Source: an uncultured beta proteobacterium (GTDB lineage Bacteria; Pseudomonadota; Gammaproteobacteria; Burkholderiales; SG8-41). Taken from it: DNA of 64,000 nucleotides. A model generated the notes under the pieces. It was not told the DNA's origin, made no database searches, and worked only from the letters and a program-made list of their open reading frames with translations. The stretch is from the NCBI GenBank assembly GCA_902825845.1, contig CADECM010000014.1:17495-81494 (forward strand), written 5' to 3'. Numbering within the stretch: the first letter of the stretch is position 1; every line of letters starts with the position of its first letter. Below, piece after piece: positions 51,215-59,965 of this stretch. Made by a program: the position numbers and the translations under genes.

Positions 51215-52186
51215 CTACTCCACGCGGATCCCGGTGGCCTGCACCACCTTGCGCCAGCGCGCGATTTCGTTCAGCAAGTGCTGGCGAAACTCGTCCGGTG
51301 AACTGCCCACCGCGACACCACCGTCGGCTGCAAGACGTCCGGCGACATCCGGGGCGCGTGCCGCGCGCGCGAGTTCCGCGCTGAGCCGCGTAATGACCGG
51401 CGCCGGCGTGCCTGCCGGCGCGAGCCAGCCATGCCAGGTGGTATCGACGTAACCCGGCACACCGCCTTCCGCGATGGTCGGCAGCTCCGGCAGCGCGGCA
51501 GAGCGCTTGGCGCTGCTCACGGCCAGCGCGCGCAAGCGCCCGGCCTTGGCATGCGGCAAGCCCGACAGGATATTCGCGAACAGTCCATGCACCTGTCCCG
51601 CCACGGTATCGGTCAGGGCTGGGCCCGTGCCTTTGTACGGCACGTGCGTGATCTTCAGTTTGCCGAGATAGGTGTAGAGCGCCAGCGCCATGTGCGTCGA
51701 CGAGCCGTAGCCCGCCGAGCCGAAATCGAGTGCGCCCGGCCGCGCGCGAATCATCGCCAGCAACGCCTGATGCGTTGTCACCGGCAGCGACGGATGCGTG
51801 AGCAGCAGCATGGGCGCTTCCACCGCCAGCGAGATGGGCGCGAAGTCGCGAATCGGATCGTACGTCAGCTTCGAATACACCGCCGGCGTGATCGAGTAGC
51901 CGCTGGCCACCGCGAGCAGCGTGTAGCCATCCGGCGCGGATTTCGCCACATGGCTGTAAGCCACGGTACCGCCGGCACCGCTGCGGTTATCCACCACAAA
52001 CGAGCGCCCGAACGCTTCCGTGAGCTTTTGCGACAGCAGCCGCGCCTGGATGTCGGTACCGCCGCCGGGCGCAAGCCCCACCACCACCCGCACCGGTTTG
52101 GCGGGATAGCTGTCATTGCCCTGTGCCTGTGCCTCTGCTACGCCGAGCATGGCAAGCGTGACGAAAATTCTTTGGAAAGGTCGCAT
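51215..52186 (-). CDS. TctC/Bug-family solute receptor
   Basis: 323 aa, signal peptide (FVTLAMLGVAEAQAQG). Bug landmarks: VRVVVGLAPGGGTDIQAR, VVDNRSGAGGTVAYSHVAK, DGYTLLAVASGYSITPAVYSKLTYDP, HVPYKGTGPALTD, LPELPTIAEGGVPGYVDTTWHGW, ending RKVVQATGIRVE. Its ATG overlaps the TAA of the preceding Bug gene (TAATG), so translation is coupled. The two receptors look like diverged tandem duplicates. Confidence 0.9.
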   Translation of the reverse strand: MRPFQRIFVTLAMLGVAEAQAQGNDSYPAKPVRVVVGLAPGGGTDIQARLLSQKLTEAFGRSFVVDNRSGAGGTVAYSHVAKSAPDGYTLLAVASGYSITPAVYSKLTYDPIRDFAPISLAVEAPMLLLTHPSLPVTTHQALLAMIRARPGALDFGSAGYGSSTHMALALYTYLGKLKITHVPYKGTGPALTDTVAGQVHGLFANILSGLPHAKAGRLRALAVSSAKRSAALPELPTIAEGGVPGYVDTTWHGWLAPAGTPAPVITRLSAELARAARAPDVAGRLAADGGVAVGSSPDEFRQHLLNEIARWRKVVQATGIRVE

Positions 52187-53163
52187 TAGTTGAGTCTGAT
52201 GTTGGCTTGTTGCACCACCTTGCGCCAGCGGCTCACTTCCGTCGCAAGATGGCGTCCAAATTCCTCCGGCGTGCTGCCGAGTGCCTCGCCGCCGGTGGCG
52301 GTCATGCGTTCGCTGATGTCGGGCGCTCTTGCCGCCTTCACCAGCTCAGCGTTGAGTTTGGCGATGATCTCCGGCGGCGTCGCGGCATGCGCGAGCCAGC
52401 CGTTCCAGCTTGCCACGGCATAGCCGGGCACCGTCTCGCTGACCGCCGGCAACTCCGGCATCGCCTTCGCACGCTTCTCGCTGGTCACCGCCAGTGCACG
52501 CAGCTTGCCCGCCTTCGCATAGGGCAGGCCGGACAGGATGTTGGCGATGGTGAGTTGCACCTGCCCCGCCATCAGATCGATCAGCGCCTGTCCGGTGCCC
52601 TTGTACGGCACGTGCGTCATTTTGACGCCGGCCAGCGTGTTGAACAGCTCAACCGCCAGTTGCACATTGCTGCCCTGGCCCGCCGAGCCGTAATCGAGCT
52701 TACCGGGCTGCGCGCGCGCCAGCGCCACCAGTTCGCCTATGGTACGCGCAGGCAGCGATGGATGCACCACCACCACGAACGGCGCCTGGTTCACCAGCGA
52801 AATCGGCGCGAAGTCTTTCAAGGCGTCATACGCCAGCGATTTGCTGATCGCCGGCGTGATACTGAAGGTACCCGACACCGCCAGCAGCGTGTAGCCATCG
52901 GCAGCGGCATTCTTCACCAGCATATTGGCGACAACGCCGCCCCCACCGGGACGGTTTTCCACCACGAAGGGACGGCCCAGCGATTCGCCGACTTTCTGCG
53001 CGAACTGGCGCGCCACGAGGTCCGTTGCGCCGCCCGGCGCAAATCCCACGATGACGCGCACCGGCCTCGCGGGATAGCCGCCGGCCACACCTTGCGCGTG
53101 CACCGGCTGCGCCCACGTGAAAAACAAAAAACTCAATAAAAACAGATAGTTACGATATTTCAC
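52186..53163 (-). CDS. TctC/Bug-family solute receptor
   Basis: 325 aa. Signal peptide YLFLLSFLFFTWAQPVHAQ. Bug landmarks: VRVIVGFAPGGATDLVAR, VVENRPGGGGVVANMLVK, DGYTLLAVSGTFSITPAISK, HVPYKGTGQALIDLMAGQ, MPELPAVSETVPGYAVASWNGW, ending RKVVQQANIRLN. Begins 9 nt after the amidohydrolase stop; likely one operon. A copy of the AT-rich motif overlaps its first codons. Confidence 0.9.
   Translation of the reverse strand: MKYRNYLFLLSFLFFTWAQPVHAQGVAGGYPARPVRVIVGFAPGGATDLVARQFAQKVGESLGRPFVVENRPGGGGVVANMLVKNAAADGYTLLAVSGTFSITPAISKSLAYDALKDFAPISLVNQAPFVVVVHPSLPARTIGELVALARAQPGKLDYGSAGQGSNVQLAVELFNTLAGVKMTHVPYKGTGQALIDLMAGQVQLTIANILSGLPYAKAGKLRALAVTSEKRAKAMPELPAVSETVPGYAVASWNGWLAHAATPPEIIAKLNAELVKAARAPDISERMTATGGEALGSTPEEFGRHLATEVSRWRKVVQQANIRLN
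53133..53154 (+). repeat. AT-rich interspersed motif, copy 7
   Basis: Contains AATAAAAACAGATAGTTAC. Overlaps codons 4-11 of the Bug receptor gene, oriented against it, between two co-directional genes. Confidence 0.65.
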
Positions 53164-53172
53164 GCGGCAATA

Positions 53173-54324
53173 TCACTTGAGTCCGCAACGCGCATACAGC
53201 TTTACCGCGTTATCCCACAGCAGCTTTTGCTTGCGCGCGCGCGGCATGTCCCATGCCATGACTTTATCCACCGATTCGGGGAAATGACTTTCGCCGTGCG
53301 GATAGTCCGACGCGTACATCAGCACGTCCTCGCCGACCATACTGATTACCGCCTCGGTGAGCTTCAGACCCTCGGGGATTTCGATGCTCTGGAAGTAGCG
53401 TCCGCTCAATACATATTCGCTGGGCAACATTTTCAGGTCGGGGATTTCGGAGCGGATGGTGCGCGCGTGTTCGTCAATGCGTGCCATCCAGAACGGCAGC
53501 CAGCCGTGACCGGCTTCGAGTGTGCCGATGCGCAGTTTCGGATAACGATCCATCAGTCCCGAGCCGATAAGCGAAGCCATGTTGCGCATGCCGCACCACG
53601 GGTGCGAGGCCGAGCGCTGCAGAAACAGGTTTTCCCAGTTGTCGGTGCCGCCCGGCGCATACGGCGGCATTACGGTAAAGGTGTGCAGCGTGATCGCCAG
53701 ATCATGCTCGGCCGCCGCCGCATACACCGGCTCGAAATCGGGATGATCCAGCGGCATGCCGTACGGCGCATACGGCAGCACGCCCCACGCCCAGCGCGAT
53801 TTGCCCCAGCGCTTGATTTCTTCCACCGCGCTTTTGATGTCGCGCCCACTCGCGCAAATCACGCCGCCAAGACGATCGGGAAATTTGCCGCAGTACGCGT
53901 CCATCCAGCGGTGATAGGCGCGGAACATGCCTGCCTCCAGCGCCACATCGTCGGTCGAGGTCCACGTTCCCCACCAGCCCGAGGGCAGCGTGAGATTCAC
54001 ATCCGCGCCTTCAAAATCCATGTCTTTGATGCGCTCGGCGGCATCGGCATCGACCAGCGGCGACACTTCGCGTTTTTTCGCCACGCCGGTGAAGCCCGCC
54101 ATATAACCGCCGGGATTGGCATCGGCCTTGGCCGTGCCCAGCTTGCGGCGATAGCGGCGCTGGCCGCGGTTGTACGTGACATCGCCTTTCTTGTTGACCG
54201 CCTTGAACTCGGACCAGCCGTCGAGTTTTTTTCGTTCGGCATCGGTCATGAACGGATCGAGCACGTTCATCAGCGGGCCGACGTGGGTGTCGGAATCGAA
54301 AATTTTGTAGCCGTCTTTTGCCAT
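53173..54324 (-). CDS. Amidohydrolase family 2 protein
   Basis: 383 aa from the ATG at 54324 with CGGAGAA upstream. Starts KIFDSDTHVGPLMNVLDPFM: a DxH-type replacement of the usual HxH of amidohydrolase-2 enzymes. Further blocks: DVNLTLPSGWWGT, DLAITLHTFTVMPP, GTLEAGHGWLPFWMARIDEH, MYASDYPHGESHFPESV with the late acid residue in ASDYPH. Relatives include decarboxylases of aromatic and keto acids. Operon with the two Bug receptors downstream. Confidence 0.85.
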   Translation of the reverse strand: MAKDGYKIFDSDTHVGPLMNVLDPFMTDAERKKLDGWSEFKAVNKKGDVTYNRGQRRYRRKLGTAKADANPGGYMAGFTGVAKKREVSPLVDADAAERIKDMDFEGADVNLTLPSGWWGTWTSTDDVALEAGMFRAYHRWMDAYCGKFPDRLGGVICASGRDIKSAVEEIKRWGKSRWAWGVLPYAPYGMPLDHPDFEPVYAAAAEHDLAITLHTFTVMPPYAPGGTDNWENLFLQRSASHPWCGMRNMASLIGSGLMDRYPKLRIGTLEAGHGWLPFWMARIDEHARTIRSEIPDLKMLPSEYVLSGRYFQSIEIPEGLKLTEAVISMVGEDVLMYASDYPHGESHFPESVDKVMAWDMPRARKQKLLWDNAVKLYARCGLK

Positions 54325-54376
54325 TGTGTTCTCCGGAAACCTACGCAACAAATTCAAAAATTTTTAGCCACAGATT

Positions 54377-54462
54377 CCGCAGATTTACACAGATTAAAAG
54401 CACAACAACCCAATGCGCATTGGGTTTAGGGGGCATCTGTGAAAATCGGTGTAAATCTGCGG
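54377..54462. repeat. TCTGCG-type repeat with central palindrome
   Basis: CCGCAGATTTACAC (54377-54390) and GTGTAAATCTGCGG (54449-54462) are perfect 14-bp arms; a CCCAATGCGCATTGGG palindrome lies between them. Related to the element at 39607-39676. Confidence 0.7.
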
Positions 54463-54471
54463 CCAATGCCT

Positions 54472-55407
54472 TTATTTTTTGTATTTATCCAACATCGCCG
54501 CCGGAAAATACTTCTCTTCCAGCATGCGTTGCTTGTCCGCCCCTTCACCCTCTGGCCCCACATCGGGCCGTGGATAGGGTTTGTCCTTGCGGCTTTCAAC
54601 AAAATCGTCCCACGCCGCGATGCCGCGTTTGTTGAAATCCTGCATGAAATCCCACATCGCCGCCCACAGCACATGGTGGGTGAAGCCCGGATACCAGGCG
54701 ATGTTCACGCCCAGCGACAGGTGTTCGTCAAGACTGAGGTAACGCCCCAGCTTGCCTTTCATGAACGACAGCGGACAGGTCACTGCCGCACGCGCCTGCT
54801 TGATTTCGTCGGGCGTATGCGGCGACTCCAGTTGCACCCAATCCACGCCGGCCTGTTCGTGATAGGCCTTGAGGCGCTTTAGGGTATCGTCGAGATCGCT
54901 GTTGGCCGCATCGCGCGCGTAGCACTGCGCCATCACCACGAAATTCGGATCGAGTTCGTTTTTCATGTCCACCGCCGCGCGATAGCGCGCGACGGCCTGC
55001 TCGATGGGCACCACTTCCACGCCCGCGCTCTGCGTCTTGCGTTTGCCCTCGATCGGCTGATCGTCAATGCGAATGCCCGCGATGCCCGCGTGAATGCTTT
55101 CGCGCACCAGACGCCGCACCGCCATGATGCCGCCATGGCCGGTGTCGCCGTCGATGATGATCGGGAAATTGACGCTGTTGGCAATCCAGCCGGCGATCTG
55201 CACGCACTCGGTCATGGTGGCGGTGCCGACATCCGACATGCCGGTATAGTTGCCCACCACGCCGCTGGTGCCGACAAACGCCGCCTCGCAGCCCGCCTGC
55301 TCCATGATCCGCGCCTGCTGCGCCGTGGGGGTGTGCAGGATGGCAAGCACCTTGCCCTGGCGATGAATGAGTTGCTGCAGACGCGCGGTTTTTTGTTTCG
55401 GATCCAT
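54472..55407 (-). CDS. Isocitrate lyase/PEP mutase-family enzyme
   Basis: 311 aa from the ATG at 55407. TIM barrel of the ICL/PEPM superfamily: VLAILHTPTAQQARIMEQAGCEAAFVGTSGV, the metal loop IIIDGDTGHGGIMAVRRLV, GIRIDDQPIEGKRKTQSAG, VVMAQCYARD, LPLSFMKGKLG-type C-terminus. It lacks the KKCGH motif of true isocitrate lyases, so a 2-methylisocitrate lyase-like, oxaloacetase or carboxyPEP-type lyase activity is more plausible. Divergent from the Bug receptor at 55578. Confidence 0.83.
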   Translation of the reverse strand: MDPKQKTARLQQLIHRQGKVLAILHTPTAQQARIMEQAGCEAAFVGTSGVVGNYTGMSDVGTATMTECVQIAGWIANSVNFPIIIDGDTGHGGIMAVRRLVRESIHAGIAGIRIDDQPIEGKRKTQSAGVEVVPIEQAVARYRAAVDMKNELDPNFVVMAQCYARDAANSDLDDTLKRLKAYHEQAGVDWVQLESPHTPDEIKQARAAVTCPLSFMKGKLGRYLSLDEHLSLGVNIAWYPGFTHHVLWAAMWDFMQDFNKRGIAAWDDFVESRKDKPYPRPDVGPEGEGADKQRMLEEKYFPAAMLDKYKK

Positions 55408-55577
55408 GGGATTGGCTCGTAAGCGAATGGCGGAGTGCCGGTCGAATTTTACGCCTAAGCCGCAGCCTGCAGCACGCATGTCTCATAACGCGGACACGCA
55501 CGCGCACGCTGGCGGTGCAATTGACCGATGTTGCGCCCTTACGTATGCTCGAATTTTCAACGAGCGTACACGGGTTC

Positions 55578-56543
55578 ATGCGTCTCCAATCAGCCATCAC
55601 GATCTTGATCGGTGTTTCAGCCGGCGCATGCCCGCTGGCCCGCGCACAGAGCGGCTATCCCGCAAAGCCCGTACGGGTGCTGGTAGGCACGCCGCCGGGC
55701 AGCGGCTCGGATGTGATGATGCGTATGGTCGCCGCGCGGCTGGGCGAACACTGGAAGCGCTCGGTGGTGATCGACAATCGTGCCGGCGCGCTGGGCGCCA
55801 TTGCCATTGACATTGCCGCGCAGGCGACGCCCGATGGCTACACGCTGCTGATGCTGAGCGCGCAGAACGTGGCGGGCATGGCGGCACGGCCCGGTTCCGT
55901 CGATCTCGCGCGGGCCTTCACGCCCGCGGTGCAGATGGTGAAATTGCCTTATTTGCTGGTGATCACGCCGTCACTGCCGGTCAACTCGGTAAAGGACTTG
56001 ATCGCGCTCGCCAAAGTGAAGCCGCTGGTCTACGCCTCGAGCGGCGCGGGCTCGGTGGTGCATCTGGCGATGGAACTCTTCAAGTCGCGCGCCGGCGTGC
56101 AGATGACGCACATTCCCTACAAGGGCAGCGGCCAGTCGATGGTGGATGTGATGAGCGGGCGCGTGCAACTCGCGATCACCAATGCGCTGACCGCATCGCC
56201 GCTGGTGCGCACCGGCAAACTGCGCGCGCTCGCCATCACCACGGCGCGGCGTGCGGCGACGCTGCCGGACCTGCCATCCATCGCCGAAGCGGGACTGCCG
56301 GGCTACGACATCTGCAGCTGGAACGGCCTGTTCGCGCCGGCAAAAACGCCTGCCGGCGTGGTGCGGATCATCAATCGCGATGTGCTGAGCGTCACCAACA
56401 CCGCAGCAATGAAAGAAAAAGTCGCCGCCGACGCCGCGGAAATCACGGCCCCGCACACGCCCGAGGCATTCAGCAAATTGCTGGCAAGCGAAATACAGAT
56501 GTGGAACAAGATTGTTCGCACGTCCGGCATACGCATCGAGTAA
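55578..56543 (+). CDS. TctC/Bug-family solute receptor
   Basis: 321 aa from the ATG at 55578 (frame open to 55515). Signal peptide SAITILIGVSAGACPLARAQ. Bug landmarks: VRVLVGTPPGSGSDVMMR, VIDNRAGALGAIAIDIAAQ, DGYTLLMLSAQNVAG, HIPYKGSGQSMVDVMSG, LPDLPSIAEAGLPGYDICSWNG, ending NKIVRTSGIRIE. PFPPGG is replaced by GTPPGSGSD. Followed 45 nt later by an MmgE/PrpD gene on the same strand. Confidence 0.9.
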   Translation: MRLQSAITILIGVSAGACPLARAQSGYPAKPVRVLVGTPPGSGSDVMMRMVAARLGEHWKRSVVIDNRAGALGAIAIDIAAQATPDGYTLLMLSAQNVAGMAARPGSVDLARAFTPAVQMVKLPYLLVITPSLPVNSVKDLIALAKVKPLVYASSGAGSVVHLAMELFKSRAGVQMTHIPYKGSGQSMVDVMSGRVQLAITNALTASPLVRTGKLRALAITTARRAATLPDLPSIAEAGLPGYDICSWNGLFAPAKTPAGVVRIINRDVLSVTNTAAMKEKVAADAAEITAPHTPEAFSKLLASEIQMWNKIVRTSGIRIE

Positions 56544-56547
56544 TATA

Positions 56548-56570
56548 CTGTAACTATCTGTTTTTATTCA
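56548..56570 (-). repeat. AT-rich interspersed motif, copy 8
   Basis: On the minus strand reads AATAAAAACAGATAGTTAC, identical over 19 nt to the copy at 53133. Lies between the Bug and MmgE/PrpD genes, oriented against them. Confidence 0.65.
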
Positions 56571-56588
56571 TGTTTTTTGGAGATCGTC

Positions 56589-58052
56589 ATGGACACTGCC
56601 AGCACCCGCAACGAGACGTCAGCCGGCGCCAGGGACGCCTCGCGCAAACTCGCGCGCCACGCCGCCACGCTGCGTTATGAATCCATCCCCGGCGATCTGC
56701 TCGAACTCACCAAGCTATGCGTGCTCGACACGCTGGGTGTGGCCATCGGCGCCAGCGGCGTCAATGACGAAGCCAGGCTGGTGCACGAGTACGCGCGCGA
56801 TCTCGGCGGCCGCGAAGAAGCAACGATCTGGGGCTTCGGCGGCAAGGCACCCGCGCCGTGGGCGGCGTTTGTCAACGGCAGCCTTGGCCACATGCTCGAC
56901 TACGATGACGTGAGCGATGGCGGCCATGTCAGCATTTCCACCATCCCGCCCGGCTTTGCCATTGCGGAAAAGCTCGGCATGCAGGGCACGCGGGTCAACG
57001 GCCGGGATTTTCTCACCGCCGTCGTCGCCGGCACCGACATCCATACCCGCCTGTCGCTCGCCATCGACATTCCCGACTGGACCATGGCGGAGGGCTGGTT
57101 CGCCACGCAACTGTTCGGCTACATCTCCGGCTCGGCCACGGCTGGGCGTTTGCTCGGCCTTGACGAAGACAAAATGGAAAACGCGCTCGGCATCGGCTAC
57201 AACCAGATGAGCGGCAGCCGGCAGATGGCGGTGGGCGCGGCGACCCACATGCGCGCGATGCAGGCCGGCTTTTCGGGTCAGGCTGCTGCCGCCGGTGCTG
57301 AAATGGCCCGCCGCGGCATCATCGGCGACAAGGAATTTCTCGAAGGGCGCTACGGCATGTTTCACAACTACGTGCGCACCGGCACGCCCGACTGGGACGC
57401 GGTGATCGGCGAACTGGGCACGCGCTTTCCGCTGCTCAACACCCACGGCTTCAAAGTGTGGCCCGCCTGTGCCTACACCCGGCCCACCAACGCCGCCACG
57501 CTGATTCTGCGCAACACCCATAAACTCAAACCCGAAGACGTGGAATCGATCACCATCGTCGGCGGCACCGGCGGCACACAACTGCTGTGCGAACCGCTCG
57601 ACAAAAAGCGCCGCCCGCAGGTGAGCATCGACGGCAAATACAGCATCCCCTTCACCACCGGCGTGATGATGGCGCGCGGCAACGTCACCCTGCGCGACTA
57701 TACCGATGAAGGCCTGCGCGATACGGCCGCGCTGGCGATGGCCGACAAGGTCAGCTACCGCGCCATCCCCGGCGCCAAAATGGAACGCGGCGGCTCCTCC
57801 GGCTCCATCGGCATGGTGACCGTGGAAATCAAGACCCGCGATGGGCGCCTGCTCAGCAGCAAGCCGGACAGCGTGCCGGGCGATCCGAAGCAGCGCGTGG
57901 GCTGGGATGTGATCGAAAGCAAATTCCGCGATTGTGCGTCGTTTGCGGCACGGCCGATTGCCGCGGCGAAAATTGATCGGGCGATTGCGCTGGTGCGCGA
58001 GCTTGAACAGCAGCCGGATGTGACCGAGGTGGTGCGGTTGCTGACGCCGTAA
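56589..58052 (+). CDS. MmgE/PrpD family protein
   Basis: 487 aa from the ATG at 56589, preceded by TTGGAG; a TTG at 56577 is less likely. MmgE/PrpD blocks: ELTKLCVLDTLGVAIGASG, FVNGSLGHMLDYDDVSDGGH, TAVVAGTDIHTRLS, a long helical segment with GYNQMSGSRQMAVGAATHMRAMQAGF, and FKVWPACAYTRPTNAATL. A second family member in this window (see 13225-14583), though not closely similar. It pairs with the preceding Bug receptor, suggesting hydration, dehydration or isomerisation of an imported acid. Confidence 0.88.
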   Translation: MDTASTRNETSAGARDASRKLARHAATLRYESIPGDLLELTKLCVLDTLGVAIGASGVNDEARLVHEYARDLGGREEATIWGFGGKAPAPWAAFVNGSLGHMLDYDDVSDGGHVSISTIPPGFAIAEKLGMQGTRVNGRDFLTAVVAGTDIHTRLSLAIDIPDWTMAEGWFATQLFGYISGSATAGRLLGLDEDKMENALGIGYNQMSGSRQMAVGAATHMRAMQAGFSGQAAAAGAEMARRGIIGDKEFLEGRYGMFHNYVRTGTPDWDAVIGELGTRFPLLNTHGFKVWPACAYTRPTNAATLILRNTHKLKPEDVESITIVGGTGGTQLLCEPLDKKRRPQVSIDGKYSIPFTTGVMMARGNVTLRDYTDEGLRDTAALAMADKVSYRAIPGAKMERGGSSGSIGMVTVEIKTRDGRLLSSKPDSVPGDPKQRVGWDVIESKFRDCASFAARPIAAAKIDRAIALVRELEQQPDVTEVVRLLTP

Positions 58053-58140
58053 GCGTCAAGCCGATTTTCATTTCAGAAATCGCCCGCGTACCCGCTTGCG
58101 CGGGGACGGCTATGAGCGTGGGGCAGGCGGCTGCGCTTTC

Positions 58141-59862
58141 TCAGGCCGTGCCCACAAACAACTTGTCGTAGGCCGCCAGCAGCGTCTGGTGCATTGCACT
58201 GCCTTCCATATCCGGCCCCAGCCGTTCCAGCCCGAAGAATTTCTCCCTGCGACTCAACAGCGCCTCGGCCTGCCGCACGGTATCCCTGCCGTAGAGCAAA
58301 TCCAGCGCGCGGCGATAGTTGTCGGCTTCCTCCAGATGGATCAGGCTTTCGATGCAGCGGTACACCAGCCGCCGCGCCGGATTCATCTCCTGAAAATGAC
58401 GTATCCAGTCGCAGCCTTCCAGCGTCGCGTCCTCGTCGCCGATAGCCAGCGCCAGCAGGGTTTTGAGCTCGCCGATGCGCAACTCCTTCCACGCCGTATC
58501 GACCGGTATCGCCAGCCCGAGGATTTCCCACAGCGGCCGCTCGTCATTGAGATTCAACGTTTGCAGATCGTCGAGCAGCGATTTCGATTCCGCGTCGCTT
58601 AAATCGGGCAGCTTCAGCAACGCCGGGCGTATCGCATTGCCGACGCTGTTGTTCTCCCACGCCAGGTCTTCCACCGGATAGATCTCCGACATGCCCGGCA
58701 CCAGGATGCGGCAACTGTAGGCGCCCTGCTCCGAGAAATCCGCAACGTAGATGTCTTTGCCCTCGGCTTTGATGCAGTCGCACAGCCACGCATAATCTTC
58801 GGCGGTGGTGGTGCTGAAATTCCAGTCGACGAACGGATAGTCCGGCGTGTCGCCGAGGAAATTCCAGCTGATCACGCCGCTGGAATCGACAAAATGAATT
58901 TCCAGATTCGACGGCAGAGTGATTTCATCCATGTCGAAGCCGGGCTCGGGGAAATTCTCCAGCGCATCCAGCGCCCGCCCTTGCAGCAGTTCGGTGAGCG
59001 CGCGCTCCAGTGCCACCTGAAAGCGCGGATGCGCGCCAAAGCTGGCGAAGCAACCCTGATCTTTCGGATGCAGCAGCGTCACATTCATCACCGGATAACG
59101 TCCGCCCAGCGAGGCATCGCGCACCAGAATGCCAAAGCCCGCGTCGCGCAGCCCCTTGATGCCGGCGGCGATGCCGGGATAACGCGCGATCACCGCGTCC
59201 GGCACCTCGGGCAGGCACAGGCCCTCGCTGATGATCCGATTCTTGATATTGCGCTCGAAGATTTCCGACAGCGCCTGACTGCGTGCCTCCATCAGCGTAT
59301 TGCCGGCCGCCATGCCGTTGCTGACATACAGGTTGCCGATGATATTGACCGGTATCCACGTCTGCGCGCCATCGCGCAGCCGCGTATAGGGCAATGCGCA
59401 GATGCCGCGCCCGACATTGCCGGAGTTCAGATCGACCAGCACATGATCTTCGATATCGCCATCGGGGTTGTAGAACTTGTGCAGTTCGGGGTTGAGCAAC
59501 GCCTTCGGCCATTTGCCGTTCTTCGTCGGCGCGAACCAGCGCTCCTGCGGATAGTGCACAAACGGACGATTGGCGCGCGTCTCACCGAGATAAAAATGCG
59601 TCCAGAAGTAATGCGTGTTCAGGCGCTCGAAAAACTCCCCCAGTGCGCTCGCCCGCGCCGCGAGTTGTGTCGCGCCCTTGCCGTTGGCAAACAGCATCGG
59701 GCATTCGTGATCGCGCACATGCACCGACCAGATTGACTCCACCGGATTCAGCCACGACGATTCATCGAGGCGAAAGCCGCGATCTGCGAGCTTCGCCTGC
59801 ATGGTGGCGATGGTCGATTCGAGCGAGGCGTCCTTGCTGGGGATAAAGGTTTCGGTGGCCAT
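58141..59862 (-). CDS. ycaO: YcaO-type protein (ribosomal S12 methylthiotransferase accessory factor-like)
   Basis: 573 aa, the length of E. coli YcaO. The N-terminal part closely follows the E. coli protein: FIPSKDASLESTIA, WLNPVESIWSVHVRD, NGKGATQLAARASALGEFFERL (ATP-binding), MNIIGNLYVSNGM-like text, FASFGAHPRFQVALERALTELLQGR, and VPGMSEIYPVEDL. The C-terminal part is a helical TPR-like domain. E. coli YcaO promotes RimO-dependent methylthiolation of ribosomal protein S12. No RiPP precursor or E1-like partner lies nearby, so a cyclodehydratase role is unlikely. Confidence 0.88.
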   Translation of the reverse strand: MATETFIPSKDASLESTIATMQAKLADRGFRLDESSWLNPVESIWSVHVRDHECPMLFANGKGATQLAARASALGEFFERLNTHYFWTHFYLGETRANRPFVHYPQERWFAPTKNGKWPKALLNPELHKFYNPDGDIEDHVLVDLNSGNVGRGICALPYTRLRDGAQTWIPVNIIGNLYVSNGMAAGNTLMEARSQALSEIFERNIKNRIISEGLCLPEVPDAVIARYPGIAAGIKGLRDAGFGILVRDASLGGRYPVMNVTLLHPKDQGCFASFGAHPRFQVALERALTELLQGRALDALENFPEPGFDMDEITLPSNLEIHFVDSSGVISWNFLGDTPDYPFVDWNFSTTTAEDYAWLCDCIKAEGKDIYVADFSEQGAYSCRILVPGMSEIYPVEDLAWENNSVGNAIRPALLKLPDLSDAESKSLLDDLQTLNLNDERPLWEILGLAIPVDTAWKELRIGELKTLLALAIGDEDATLEGCDWIRHFQEMNPARRLVYRCIESLIHLEEADNYRRALDLLYGRDTVRQAEALLSRREKFFGLERLGPDMEGSAMHQTLLAAYDKLFVGTA

Positions 59863-59965
59863 GGGCGGGCTCGGTCAGTGAAAAAGGGGCAGGCTCGTGA
59901 AATAGTTCGCTGGTGGATGCCGGCTAGCGTTACTAGCTAGACACTCGCCTCGCAAGGAACAGAGA

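Noticed and set aside
58141..59862. YcaO as a RiPP cyclodehydratase
   Set aside because: The sequence follows the E. coli YcaO type with its C-terminal helical domain, and there is no precursor or partner gene nearby.
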